Part shown: positions 24,023 to 37,288 of the stretch, one piece after another
Numbering within the stretch: position 1 is the first letter of the stretch
Layout: every line of letters begins with the position of its first letter
Assembly (NCBI GenBank): GCA_003255025.1
Contig: QANY01009435.1
Location: 496,001 to 560,000, forward strand
DNA: 64,000 nucleotides
From: Datisca glomerata
Lineage: Eukaryota; Streptophyta; Magnoliopsida; Cucurbitales; Datiscaceae
Direction of reading: 5' to 3'
The notes under the pieces: generated by a model
What the model saw: only the letters and a program-made list of their open reading frames with translations
What the model was told of the DNA's origin: nothing
The model's database searches: none
Made by a program: the position numbers and the translations under genes

Positions 24023-27000
24023 TTATAGAAATAACTCTGGATACTTGACACGTATTTCTGCTTCTCGTTCCCATGTTGCTTTCTCGACTCGATGATTTCT
24101 CCGGAGAACCTTGACTAACTGAACCGTTCTGTTACAAAGAGTCTGATTCATGTGCTCTAGAATTCTAACTGGCTTATCCTCATAAGTAAGATAATCACGA
24201 ACTTGCATAGGTTGAAAATCGATGACATGCGTTGGATCAGCGCATGTACTTGCGAAGCATCGAGACATGAAACACATTATGAACACTTGAAAGAGCTGGT
24301 GGTAAAGCGAGCTGGTAGGCCAAAGGGCCAATACGATCCAAAATCTCAGAAGGGCCAATAAACCTGGGGCTCAGCTTCCCCTTGCGACCAAAATGCAGAA
24401 CTCTCTTCATTGGGCAACCTTGAGAAACACATAACACCCACTTCAAATTCGAGATACTTCCTCACGATCCAAAATCTCAAAAGGGCCAATAAACCTGGGG
24501 CTCAGCTTCCCCTTGCGACCAAAATGCATAACTCCCTTCATTGGGCAACCTTGAGAAACACATAACACCCACTTCAAATTCGAGATCCTTCCTCGTGACA
24601 TATATGTAACTCTTTTGCCTACTTTGAGCGGTCTTCATTCTATCTCTGATTTGCTGAATAGCTTCATTTGTATACTAAACCAAGTCAGGGTCCAAAAGCT
24701 TTCGTTCACCAACCTCATCCCAGTGAACTGGCGACCGACATTTTTTTCCATAAAACGTCTCAAACGGAGCTATACCAATCGTCACCTGGTAACTGTTATT
24801 GTAAGAAAAATCGATGAGTGCCAAGTGCGCGTCCCAACTACTAGAGAAATCCAAGACATAATCTCAAAGCTATCTTCCAACATCTGAATCGTTCGCTCAG
24901 ATTGTCCATCAGATTGCGGATGAAAAGTTGTACTAAAATTCAATTTGACATGAACCATGGATCCTGATCTGATACTATAGACACCGAAATCCCATGAAGT
25001 CGAACAATCTCTCGGATATACAACCGAGCCAAATCCTCAACTGAAAATATAGTCTTGCCAGGCAAAAAGTGTGCAGACTTGGTGAGATGATCTACCACAA
25101 CCCAAATGGAGTTAAAACTTTTTACCGTCCTCGGTAGCCCTGGAACGAAATCCATAACCGCATGCTCCCATTTCCATTCAGAAATACTTAAAGGTTGCAA
25201 GACCCCAGATGGTCGCTGTCTCTGTGCCTTGATCTGCTAACACACCAAACACTTACTAATGAACTCAGCGACATCACGCTTCATACCATTCCACCAATAA
25301 TGTAACTTCAAATCATGATACATCTTAGTACTACCAGGGCGGACAGTGTATGGTGAACTATAAGCCTCCATGAGTAATTCATGTCTAACGGTCGCGTCTT
25401 TTGGAACACAAAGCCTCCCATGAAAGCGAAGAGCTGAATTGTTACTAACATCAAACCCTTGTCCTTTGTCTGAACCCACTTTGTTACGAATCAAAAGTAA
25501 CTTAGAATCTGAATTCTGTGCATCGATAATATGTTGTTTCAATGACGGTTGAACTGTGAGCTAAGCTAACTGTGCTGTAGTATCTTTTGGCAAAACTAGA
25601 AGCTTGGTACGTTCAGAATCCTCCAAGAGATGCTCTTGAGACATAATGAGAGCTGCTGAATAGGCGGATTTTTGATTTAAGGTATTAACCACTACGTTTG
25701 CCTTTCCTGAGTGATAAATGATCTCGCAGTCATAATCCTTCACTAATTCCAACCAAAGGTGTTGCCACATGTTAAGCTCTCTCTGGGTGAAAAAGTACTT
25801 AAGATTCTTATGATCTGTGTAAATCTCACACTTACAGCCATACAAGCAACGTCTCCAGATCTTGAGGGCAAATACAACTGTAACCAACTCCAAATCATGT
25901 GTAGGATAATTCTGTTAATAAGGCTTGAGCTGACGAGAAACATATATTATAACCTTTCCCTATTGCATCAAAACATAACCCAATCCTCTCTTGGAAGCAT
26001 CGCTATAAATCACAAAGTCACTCTTACCATTTGGAATGGTCAACACTGGTACTGTCACTAATTTTTGTTTAAGTCTCTAAAAACATTTATCATACTCATC
26101 CATCCAAGTAAAGGTGGCACTCTTCCTGGTCAACTGAGTAAGTGGAACAACAATCTTTTGAAAACCCTCAACGAACCTCCTATAATATCCTGCTAAACCT
26201 ATAAAACTATGAACTTCCCCAACATTTGCCGGTGGAGGCTAGTTAACCACTACTTCGATCTTAGATGGATCAATTGAGATTCCATCTTGAGATACCACAT
26301 GACCAAGGAATGATACTTGCTGAAGCCAAAACTCACACTTCTGGAATTTAGCATATAACTGGTGCTTCCTTAATGCTTGCAAAACAATCCTGATGTGATC
26401 TATATCTTCAGTCTCTGATCTAGAGTACACTGAAATATCATCAATGAAGACGATCACCAAAGAATCTAAGTACTCTTTGAACATCGCGTTCATCAAATCC
26501 ATAAAGGCTGCAGGAGCATTAGTTAATCCAAACGACATCACTACAAACTCGTAATGGCTGTAATGAGTGCGAAACATTGTCTTAGGTATATCCTCATCTC
26601 GAATCTTGAACGAATGGTATCTTGATCTTAAATCAATCTTAGAGAATACCGATGCTCCCTAAAGTTGATCAAACAAGTCCTTAATACGCGATAACGAATA
26701 CCTATTCTTGATAGTGACTCTATTCAACTCCCTGTAATCAATTCATAGCCTCATTGATCCATTTTTTTAACAAATAATATTGGAGCACCCCAACGTGAAA
26801 CACTGGGTCTAATGAAATCCTTATCCAGTAATTCTTGAAGTTTGTCCTTAAGTTCTTTCAACTCTGCAGGAGCCATACGATATGGAGCTTCGGATATAGG
26901 GGCAGTTCCTGGTACCAAATCAATACAAAAATCTATCTCTCGAGGAGGAGGAAGTCTCGGCAAATCATCGAGAAAGACATCTAAAAATTCAGAAACTACT

Positions 27001-28561
27001 GGAACTGATCCAATATCCACATTGGTCTTAGTTGTATCCACAACAGAAGCTAAATAACCCCAGTTAGCATGATTAAGTATGCGTTGTGCCCGTAAAGCAG
27101 ATATGACCTTCGGTATAAGCCGTTGCTGAGATCCCTTAAACTTGAAGCTAGGTCTGCCCGGAGGTAGGAATCGAACTTCCTTTCGATAACAGTCTATGTT
27201 GGCATAGTTAGCAGTCAACTAGTCCATCCCTAGAATTACGTCAAAATCATGCATCCCTAGGACTATAAGCTTAACATTCATAACACGATCTGCTATCATC
27301 ACTAAATAACTCTTTATCGCCTTATTAGCCAGGGGAGAAGCTCCAGAAGGCGTAGAAACATATAACTCAAAACCCAATGGCACAACATGCAAAGATTCAT
27401 GAGCCACAAACGAAGCAGATATAAAAGAATGCGTGGATCCGGAATCAATCAATGTAAAAGCTGAATGTCCTAGTATAAGTAATGTACCTGTCACAACTGC
27501 ATCTGACTGCTCAGCTACCTGACGAGTTAATGTGAAAAATTTCCCTTTAGCTCTACCATCTGCAACATTACTAGTCTGTCCTTGATCAATCAGAGGGCAC
27601 TGTCTGAGGTAATGCCCAGTCTTCTCACACTTAAAATAAGAATTGTTCGCCTTAAAACACTGACCTTCATGGTGCTTGTTACATGTAGCACATAAGGGAT
27701 TTGATTTGATCATTACCTTTTTGCATTGTGGGGACCCTAATGAGAATCCTGCGATTTCCCCTTTCCATGAAATGATTGCTTTGGCCATGATGCTGCACGT
27801 GGTGGAAGATTTTGTTCCATCAATAAAGCTGCCTTAACCACCGTTGCGTAGGTGGTATGCTTGTGGAGCGACATTGATCCCTTAATTTCTAGACGCAGTT
27901 CTCTTTCAAAAGTCCATGCCTTTTTTATCTCGCTATTTACATAGTGCATGGTGTACCGAGACAATTCTTCAAACTTCCGCTCGTATTCAGCTACACCCAT
28001 AGCTCCTTGCACGAGTCTGAGGAATTCGGCCTCCTTCTCTATCCTGACCGTGATCGGAAAATATTTCTGAAGGAAAAGTTCCTTGAAACGATCCCATGTC
28101 AGTAGATTACAGTCGATGTCGTGAGCTCTCCGTATGAGCTCCCACCATATCTGAGCCTCTCGCGTTAGCATAAATGTTGCACAAATAACCTTTTAAATCT
28201 CAGAACACGGCATAAACTGGAAGATCTGCTCCAGTCTTGCAATCCATTCGTCAGCTAGCAGTGGGTCGGACGAGTGACCGTCAAATTTAGGTGGTTTTAG
28301 CCTCCCGAATGTCTAGATCAACTGCTGCATATCGACCTCCGTTATCTGTTCTAGTTGATGTTGTTGAGCTGGGCGAGCCGTGGCTGTCTGCCTCAATAAC
28401 TCCAAAAATTCTTGAAACATATCCATCATAGCTACAGGAAAGTTAGCAGTAGGATCAACTGGTGCATGATTGTTGTTGTTCCTCATAGGAGGCACCATCG
28501 CACTGCTACCCATAAACCCAAGACTTACCAAAAGTCTAATCATGTCGTGCAAATATAACAT
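24023..28561 (-). pseudogene. Ty3 gag-pol with C-terminal chromodomain (frame-broken)
   Basis: Starts at ATG 28561. Gag core: LTREAQIWWELIRRAHDI ... FLQKYFP (about 28170-28060) and YERKFEELSRY. The zinc region has CATCNKHHEGQC; the following knuckle reads YFKCEKTGHYLRQC, with Tyr for the first Cys. Protease: LIDSGSTHSFIS (about 27455). RT: PYRMAPAELKELKDKLQEL, SRWGAPILFVKK, the FIDDISVYS catalytic box (about 26440) and the usual [13 protein letters not shown]. RNase [17 protein letters not shown]. Integrase: YWWNGMKRDVAEF and CLVC zinc part, MDFVPGLP, IVSDQDP and HPQSDGQSER (Glu present, about 24920). A chromodomain follows with PVRILEHMNQ and WEREAEIRVKYPELF at the C-terminus. A 131-bp tandem duplication and several stops break the frame. 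Chromodomains are thought to target integration to heterochromatin. Confidence 0.9.
24333..24594 (-). repeat. 131-bp tandem duplication in the integrase C-terminal region
   Basis: ACGATCCAAAATCTCA occurs at 24333 and again at 24464, and the following ~130 bases repeat with few changes. They cover the segment [15 protein letters not shown] ... RFIGP. The period, 131, is not a multiple of 3, so the second unit is read in another frame and hits a stop soon after the junction. Confidence 0.88.
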
Positions 28562-28723
28562 AAACGTAATTCAAACATGCCATAATGAAACAAAATACAT
28601 CATACTCGATCAATAATTCAAACATATATAACATGCGTACCTGACTTGTAAGATGAGGGAGGAGCATAGTGAGTGACATGCCATATCTTTCACTTAGAAA
28701 AATCTACATAATGTAAAACCATT

Positions 28724-28735
28724 GCTCTGATACCA
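28724..28735 (-). other. primer binding site for tRNA-iMet (Ty3 element)
   Basis: Minus strand TGGTATCAGAGC, complementary to the 3' end of plant initiator tRNA-Met, 3 bases inside the 5' LTR. Confidence 0.9.
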
Positions 28736-28738
28736 AAC

Positions 28739-31077
28739 TGTGAAGCCCCGATTTTCGAGGGTTAAATATGCTTGTAATTTCACAATAAAAAAACCCCCAA
28801 TTCATTTGAAACCCTAATTTTGCCCTAATTATAGTTAAATAGCAGAAGTGGAATTTTTTAAAGAGAATATTAACTCATTAAACTGAAATAAATGATTTAT
28901 TAAACTGTAATAAAGTGAAGCACAAAAATTCATAAGACATGAAAGTTAAAAATGGATATTCATAAATTTATGAAATAACTGAAATCAAAATGAAGTCATA
29001 ACGTTATAATTTAACATAAAAATCAAAATCATGCTTGCTATTGTAGTCCCTCACTCCTACCGCTAACCATCACCTGCAACACAATCATCTATGGAGGGTG
29101 AGTATTAAAAATACTCAGTAAGTAAATTCACATACTAATAAGTTTCACATGACATAAATTTAATTTAACACATTCATTTGTATCACATAAAATACTTTTA
29201 ATAACACAACTGATTTCGTGGTTAACATATAACTTGAATTTGTACTTATACTTGATGTTACTTGTACTTGTATGATCATAATTTGACTAGACATATTCCC
29301 CAATTAACAACCTAACCAGAATTGATTCACACTTGAATTTGAACTTGTAACATGAACGTGAATATGACAGATTGAGTGTCTTGATACTTGATGTCACTTA
29401 AAGTTATCTGAACCCTAAGGACGCTAACATGAACATGGTGATACCCAACCGTATAACTTGATAACATGACATGAACAATCTGGTTATTTGATAACCAAGG
29501 GACATGACTAAGTCTACCTCTTGTTTACTTTTCACTTTACTTGAGTTAAGATTCATAATTCACATTATCACATATACATGAGTAAACATATAACTTATTC
29601 ATGAACATAAACGATATATCTATTACGTGCATAACTCAAAAAATACATAACATGGTGAATAATTTCATCTTGATATGGAAAAATAAATAAAACACTTGAT
29701 CATAAGATTGGGCAACATAAAGAAATAATAAAAATAAGTTTTCATTATATAAGCTAACACTTATGACACATGAACCGAATTACTATGTAAATCCACTTAC
29801 CTGGATCGGTACGAATAAATTCAACAACTAATGACCTGAAATTCAAGAATCTCATATCACAAAATAATCATATAATAACTACAATTATTAAAAACTAGGA
29901 GGACGAGCGAGGTCAGAAAGGGGATGAAACTGTACTGGGTGTAAACTGATCAAGTGGTTCAGACCGGTTCAACTAGGTTCGGGTGGTCTGAACCGGTTCA
30001 GTTCTGTTGCGGTGGTTCGGTTTGGTCTAGTCTAAAATGATTCTAGGTTGGCTTAGACTGGACTGGTTTGATCTGGTTCGGATGAACCGGTTCAGCCCGA
30101 GTAAACCATGGTTCGGGTCAGGATTAATTGGATCACAAGACCCAATAGCAGGTAGTACAGAAATAAATAGTGAACAAAAATAGAAAGAAAAGAAATAAAC
30201 TTGCCGAACGCAATAACGGTAAAGACGAACAACTACTATCCGATGAAAATGATCGAAGGGCTAATAAAATTATAGAATTTGAGAGTGAGAAATCATCAAG
30301 AGAAACATGAATAAATAATCGAAACAAAAGAAGGAGAGAAAAAATCAAGGGCTTACCAAAATCGATACACAACGACAATGCGACGACGATGCCAGAAACA
30401 GAGATGAATAAAACGCCTATCGTTGAAAAATTGAGAAAAATCCAGAATTGGATATAATGTAAACATTGATAAAAGATTACGGTTGAAAGCATGAGAAACG
30501 AGAAAGCATGAAGAAATAGAGAAGAATTAGTTTACCTTAAATTGATGGCGGAACAAATGGAAAATGAGACAAAGAAGAAGAACGAGAAGAAGATGGAACA
30601 GGGAGCTTGCTGGAAAAATTAGAGGAGAGGAAAAATAAACTCAGATTGATTCTTCAATGAATTGATCAAAATCTAAGTCAATTAGAGAAAAGAAAGAGAA
30701 AATAAAAGAGAAGAAACAATAAATCATTTACCTTGATTAATGGAGGATAGTTATTGAAGAAGAAACTAGATGAAGTAGCAAGCAAAGGGGTTTTCGTTGG
30801 GTGAAGAAAACTGTAAAAGAATTAGAGATGTGCAATAAAATAAAAAGGGGAGGGCTCGTGAATATAAAAGAAAATGGGAGAAAGGGGAGGGAGAGTTGTA
30901 GGTGGTTACAAAGATTAGCTTGAGATAAACAAAAGAGAGATATGGAGGAAAATGGTTGAGAGAGAACACGTGGTGTGAGGGAAAACAAATGGGGTGGCTT
31001 AGGATGTATGCGCATATATGGTGTGAGTGGGGGTTCTAAATTACAAAATACCCTTTATTAAATACTTGGGTATTACA
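28739..31077 (-). repeat. 5' LTR of the Ty3 element
   Basis: TG...CA; homologous to 21607-23979; ends at 31077 followed by TTTAC (31078-31082). Confidence 0.92.
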
Positions 31078-31082
31078 TTTAC

Positions 31083-32518
31083 ACACCATATGGTCTTTTC
31101 CTTCAAGTAATAAGTCTTCAGGTTGATCCATATAGGCTTCTTCTTCTAAATTTCCATTAAGAAAAAAGGTTTTCACATCCATTTGATGTAACTTAAAGTC
31201 AAAATGAGCTATCAATGCCATAATGATTCTAATTTAGTCTTTTTTAGAGATGAGTGAAAATGTTTCCCTATAATCAGTGCCATCCTTTTGAGTAAAATCT
31301 TTGGCAATAAGTCTGGCTTTATAGTGTTCAATGTTGCCCTTAAAGTCGTGTTTGGTCTTAAAGACCCATTTACATCCAAATTTCTTACAACCTTTAGGCA
31401 ACTCAACAAGATCCCAGATATTATTTTTCTCCATAGATTTTATTTCTTCTTTCATGGCATAAATCCATTTAGTAGAATCATTACTTTCTACAACTTATAA
31501 AAATGAAACTGGATCGTCATCGATTCCTACGTCAATTTCGGACTCTTATAAATAAACCACATCATCATTAGGAATGACAGATCTTCTTTCTCGTTGAGAC
31601 CTTCTTAATGTCATCTCTTGTGACTCATCTACAGTAGGTTCATTAGTGACGATATCATTCGGGAGTGTCTCATCATTCATTTGTTGTTCTTGAGTATTGT
31701 AAGGTTGTTCAACAACTATGGAAACAATAACTTTTGAAGTTAAAGGTAAAAAGATTTACGTCCCAACTTCTTGGATAACCACTTTATGTGGTTCTTTACT
31801 TCCACTAGATTCACAATTTTCAATGAATCTAGTATTTCTAGATTCAATAATTCTTGGACTATGAGTAGGACAATAAAATCTATACCCTTTTGATTTTTGA
31901 GGATTATCAATAATATCCACTGGTCGTCCTAAAATCTAATTTCTTTTCATGTGGATTATATGATCCTTACTTCTGTTGGGTAACCCCATACATGTATGTG
32001 CCTTAAACTAGGGTTTCTTCCAGTCCATAGCTCAAAATGAGTCTTTGGAACTGCTTAACTAGGAACCCTATTTAACAGATACATTGTAGTCTTTAAAGCA
32101 TCCATCCACAAAAACATAGGTAAAGATGATTTATTAAGCATTCTCCTAACTATAACAATTAAAGTACGATTACGCCTTTCTGCTACACCATTTTGTTGTG
32201 GTGTACCAGACATAGTATATTGCACATATACCACGTCGTTCAAGGAATTTAGCAAATGGGCCAGGATGTTGTCTTGATTCATCATACATTTCATATAATT
32301 CACCACTTCTATCAGGTCTTATGATATTCACCTTTCTATCTAGTTGCATTTCAACGTCATTTATAAATACTTCAAAAGTATTTATTGCTCGAGATCTGTC
32401 ATGCAACAGAGATATATATATATATAACCATAACCTGAAAACTTATTGATAAAGGTGATAAAATATTTATCTCCACCAAAAGATGGAGCCAAAAGGTCCA
32501 CATATATCGATATGTATT
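31083..32518 (-). pseudogene. copia C integrase core and RT first half
   Basis: The integrase core restarts at the solo-LTR junction with IHIDICGP (about 32515-32490). It continues through VFINDVEMQ and IIRPDRSGELYEMY to MSGTPQQNGVAERRNRTLI (Glu, about 32215-32160). A linker follows, then RT: MKEEIKSMEKNNIWDLVELP (31455), KWVFKTKHD, ARLIAKDFTQ, HQMDVKTFFLNGNL and DQPEDLLLEGKDHMVCK. It breaks at 31082 where the Ty3 element sits. The next residues expected, KSIYGLKQA, are found beyond that element at 21600. Confidence 0.88.
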
Positions 32519-34619
32519 TGTTGGAAAATGCGGCGCACGTGCAACGGAGACATGATGGCTTTTAAAAAAATTATTAAAATGAATCGTATGTTTTTTTATA
32601 AAATGAAAACAAGCGTGACGCAATGGTTTCTAAAATAAAACTTTTTTTGAAAACTCTTTTTAATCAGGATCCATTATATATTTATATATTAAATCTGAGA
32701 TGTACATGGATATGAATCATATACTTGTAGTCTATATTGAGCGTCCTTGCAAAATAAAAGATCTTGCATTCCCACGAACAACGGATTTTGAGATCCACAC
32801 CAAGATTTTTCAAACCAATCCTCAAACGACTAGGACGTGTATAAGCACGAAGAATAATCAAAAATACTTTTTCTGTCTCTAGATGTACTCAACACATAAG
32901 ATCTAGAGATTTACTGTGAATGATTAATTTTTGTGAGACAATCCTCTAAGAGAATACAATGATTATTCTCATAGATTTTTTTTTTAGCTTTTAATCACAG
33001 AGAAAATTTACCTTGATAGCAATTGTGTTCACAAATCTCTCTCAAACTCTGAGACCAATATAATAATATCTATATATTTTTTAGATAATGACATATCAGA
33101 TTTTTAGGGATAAACTGAAAATAATATTTAATTTTAAAATTACCATTGCAGTGAGACCCACTACAAATTTTGCAAAACTGCAGTGCCACACGACGCTGCA
33201 GTTGCTGTAAGCTATCACAATGTTCACTACACTGCAATGCCACAACACTACAATAGTTCATGTCAATCTCTGCTTCTCAATTAGTGATTGACACATGGCA
33301 AATACTGTGAATTAAATATTTATTTTAATTAAATAAATATCTAGATATCAGTTAATTCAAAATTAACATATCTGATTATCCCTATCAACTAACTTATCTG
33401 TTAGTTCACAAACAACAGATTTAGTTGATTCAAATTATTATCTAATAATTATTTATAATTATTTATTTTCATAAATTAAATATTATGTCTCACTTATCGA
33501 TAATTAAAAAATTAATCGATATAATTATTTATAGATATATAATTCAATTAATTAATTAATCACACATAATTATCTGATAATTACGTACTTGTCCCAGAAT
33601 ACAAATTTCTTTCGCTAGTAAATCATTTTCTCATGTCTTGAAATATTCACACACTAGACTGCATAGTACAGTGGTGATTTGGAGACCATGGACTTATAAT
33701 TTTAAGTTTCAATAAGCTAAATTATTAATTAAATTCTTTAATTAAATATTCTTATTTATTAATTTCATTATTACTCCGCTATAAATATGGAATTGAATTC
33801 TTAGAGATTATAGAATATATTTACAGAGTATTCTCGCATAGACCATTGATATAATCATTTCACGTAGTTCTGTCTTCCAAAATTACCATTTTACCCTTCA
33901 AATTACCTCTTAGCCATTAAGTATCATTATTTCTCTAGTGAATGTCTAATTTATAATCATATTATAAATTTGTGCTCAATAACCATTCAGTTTTAAAATT
34001 AACACTTAAGAGAGCTAATATACAATCCGTTAGGAAAACTTAATTTTAAATTTTATAAGATCATGTTCCCAGCCATCCATATCATTGAATCTTCAAAATA
34101 AAAGTCACTAGCTTGTTTTATAAACAAATCTTAACGAGTGAATCAAAAGATCTAGTAGACATATATTAGAGTTCATGACTACTCATGATTCATACTGATC
34201 TACATATGATTATTAGATTGATGTGTATTAAATCTTTATGATAAATGATATGTTAATAAAGATATTAATTTACATCGATCATGTCATATATAATCTTATT
34301 ATATAAAGTACATTCACTAAGATGTCTATCCTCATCAATGATCCGGATCTAGATCACATGCATTCATAATGCTTAGTGAACCGTACTAGCAATCATTAAT
34401 TAAAGATTTCATACTTTAATATGTTGTTGACATTTTTATTCATTATCTATGATCTTAATTCTCTCATACTAATACAAGATCATAGTCTCATTAATGAATA
34501 TAGAATTTTTAGATATCTATATAAATTATTCAATAATAATTTAAAAGAACAATTATAAGTTAAATGTAATTTCATATTAAAATGTCAATACACATGTTTT
34601 AAGAGTATAAACCCCAACA
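32519..34619 (-). mobile_element. solo LTR (copia A family) nested in copia C integrase
   Basis: 2,101 bp, plus-strand ends TGTTGGAAAA ... CCCCAACA, i.e. terminal TGTTGG/CCAACA inverted repeats. Flanks are GTATT (32514-32518) and TTATT (34620-34624), a 4/5 TSD. Blocks match the LTRs at 2082-3419 and 9897-10455. There is no internal region, so it is a solo LTR left by LTR-LTR recombination. On removal, the integrase reads LLEII then HIDICGP across the site. It is the longest copy of this LTR family in the window. Confidence 0.9.
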
Positions 34620-36170
34620 TTATTATCTCAAGAAGCTGTGTAATTCTTGTGGCTCCTTTCTTTATATGTTTGGTTTGCTTTCCCTCAATACAATCCACAC
34701 ACACACTTAGATCTGTAAAATCTAAGTTTGGAAGAATTTCGTTCTTTATTAGTCTCTCCAATATTTCTTTAGAGATGTGACCTAAACGTTTATGCCCCAA
34801 GAAAGCTGAATGTTCATCGATTAAACTTCATTTAGTACCAACATTATGATGCATGGTTAAGGGGTTTCGACAAAAAGTTATCAAGTTTCAAACAATAATA
34901 CCCATCATGTAGCACACCAAAATGCCCATCATGTAGCACATCAGAACCAATAAGGCTATTTTTGAATAAACTAAAACATCCATTCCCAAATTTAAAGATA
35001 AATCCAGCAGTATGAAGTTTGGATAAAGAAACTAAGTTACGAGAGATAGAAGGTACATAGAGAGTTTCAAACAAGTCTAAATGATATCATGTGTCTAAAA
35101 TCAAACGGTAAGTCCCTATGACTTCAACAGAAGCTTTAACACAGTTTTCCATGTAAACAAAATTCTCGTTTGGATTTACAGTTTGGAACGTAAGGAATCC
35201 CTGCATTGTTTTAGAAATATGAGTTGTAAAAGCAGAGTCAATCCACCAAGTACTATAAGGAACTTCGTTAAGTTTGATTGGAAACATACAAAAGCACAAG
35301 GCTTATATTTCTTCTCGAACCAAGCTTTACGCTTTAAGCAATCTTTGTGATGATGCCCAGGTTTCTTGCAGAAATGGCATTGATCATTCGTTTATTCCTT
35401 TTTATGGATTTGAACATCTTTAGATGCCTTATTCAGCTTGTGAAGTTTTTTTTTCAAGCCCTTTCCAGGCTTCCTCCCAACATTCTTTCCAGCTTCTTGA
35501 TCACTTATGAGATGAATAGAATGAATTCCTTGGTTCTTGAGTCTTTGTTTCTCTTGAACTACCATATTGGCCAATTCATTAACACACCACTTGTCCTTAA
35601 TAGTGTCATAATTCATTTGAAATGGCCCATACTGAGTAGGAGGTAAAGAATTAATAATAAACTATACTAGAAAATGGTCATCCACGTTCAATCCTAAAGA
35701 CTTAAGCTTTGCTGCTAGATTTTTCATTTCAAGAATATGCTTATGTGTGCTGCGAGAACCATCAAATTTCATGGTGGTCTAACTACCCATTGATGTTCCA
35801 GCAAGTGACTTATCGGCAGTTTGAGAATACCCTTCCACAAACTTCATAAATTCCTTAGCGCTATCAGCTTTGGGAAGAGTAGGCTTTATATTGTTTGCTA
35901 CAATCATTCGCATGAACATTAAGCTCAATCTGTTTGACATTTCCTAAGCTTTATGGAAATATTTTTCATCAACACTGTTTTTCTCAGTTATAGCAGCGGG
36001 TTTCTCAATTTGAAGTGCTAAGTCAAGCTCTAGAACACCTAGGTGAAATTGGACTTGCTCACACCAGACTGAGAAATTTAAGCCATTAAACATGGGAACA
36101 GATGAAGCAAACGAATGAAGAGAAACATGAGCAGATACTGCAAAGTTTCACAAAACATTCTAACATTAAT
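34620..36170 (-). pseudogene. copia C gag, zinc knuckle, protease and GAG-pre-integrase
   Basis: Gag starts near 36150 (VPMFNGLNFSVWCEQVQFHL) and has UBN2-type text (MKNLAAKLKSLGLNVDDHF, INSLPPTQYGPFQMNYDTIK) with three stops. The zinc knuckle CHFCKKPGHHHKDC (about 35365-35325) is intact. The protease core reads WWIDSAFTTHIS (about 35255), so the catalytic DSG is DSA. GAG-pre-integrase: MGHKRLGHISKEILERLIKN and CVDCIEGKQTKH (34800-34670). The end of this block is cut by the solo LTR at 34619. Confidence 0.88.
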
Positions 36171-37288
36171 GCTTTGAGTAGTAAACTTTTAACGCATAAT
36201 CAGATTTAAATTCAGATTCAACAAAATAAATGTACGTCTAAGATCTCCTTTGGTTGATACTTCGACATAGCATTAATTAACAATAATGATGTAAGTATAA
36301 TTATACTTAATTTGATAACTAAATATATACTCTCACTAGACATACCTGTTATTTTTAGATATACAAAATAAATCTAATATATCATATTAATTACAACAAT
36401 AATGTTCATCGTTTACAGGAATAACTAATCTACCTTTGGGTGATTCTGAAATATCCATGAAAAATGAACTTCAATGTACCCTTCATTAAACATAATGTCG
36501 GATTTCATTTTTCATCAGTAAGCATCAAACTCATAGGGAATTGAAAGTATTTGCATAAATTTAATCTATAAAACTTTCTAGTTTGGTCACTTTGGTGACT
36601 AACAAACAAACTCACTTAATATAGATTTTAATTTATGATAATACAATACTACTCTAAAATACTTGAAAACAAGTATCTTAAAAGCTATCATCATTATGGT
36701 AACAATATTTCAGCATGGATGAACCAGCGTCAAAATCAAATGAAACATTAAAAAAACGGTTAACAAAAGTTGCTTCTCTCAATTTCAAAGAGGACATTAA
36801 ACTGATTCATCTTCTTGTTCTAATAAGATTTGTGATTCCAAAAGACTTAAAACAAAATGCATGAGTAATTAAATAATTGATTGGCAATTGGCTAACACCC
36901 ACAATAGGTATGACAATTGCACAGTCAAAATTACAGCCAATTAAAATTTGAATCAGTATGAAATTGGCCATACAATTCATACACGCATGTAATAGAAAAC
37001 CAATTATTGCTATTAAAAACATGAATCTGCATTCCGAGAGACTTAAGCGACGTACAATTGAATTTTCATACTTAACCATTATTCATATTGCAAATTACTT
37101 AGTGAACGGTCATCAAACAATTCAATCGGTTATTGAAACAATTACCAGAATTTGAAATTTTCCTTTCTCAAATAAAAATTACAGCGGAAACTTGTTTCAC
37201 TAACAATCAGAGTACATTAAAAGTTCTAGAGGCCATCATCATTATAAGGGAAAATCATAAGTTCTTCAACTTAGGTTTTGACACTACA
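36171..37288. other. leader of copia C
   Basis: About 1.1 kb between gag and the 5' LTR, AT-rich, no coding sequence supported. Open frames near 36807-37155 overlap on both strands and match nothing I recognise. Confidence 0.5.

Larger units (their letters stand above)
21607..31077 (-). mobile_element. Ty3 chromovirus (Tekay/Del-like), full length, nested in copia C
   Basis: A complete 9,471-bp element on the minus strand. LTRs are 21607-23979 (3', 2,373 bp) and 28739-31077 (5', 2,339 bp), both TG...CA, homologous throughout with scattered differences and small indels. The primer site TGGTATCAGAGC (28724-28735) is 3 bases inside the 5' LTR, and the polypurine tract AAGGAGTGGAGAA (minus) is next to the 3' LTR. 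It is flanked by the exact 5-bp duplication TTTAC. The coding order gag-protease-RT-RNase H-integrase-chromodomain is that of chromoviruses; a chromodomain-bearing polyprotein with LTRs over 2 kb suggests Tekay/Del. The polyprotein is frame-broken, so the copy is not autonomous. Confidence 0.94.

Noticed and set aside
30133..31015. Long hydrophobic ORFs (119 and 92 residues) on the minus strand, repeated near 23036-23918
   Set aside because: They lie inside the two LTRs of the Ty3 element and differ in frame and length between the copies, so they are not conserved proteins.
36807..37155. ORFs on both strands between copia C gag and its 5' LTR
   Set aside because: Mutually overlapping, AT-rich, no family wording; best seen as leader sequence.
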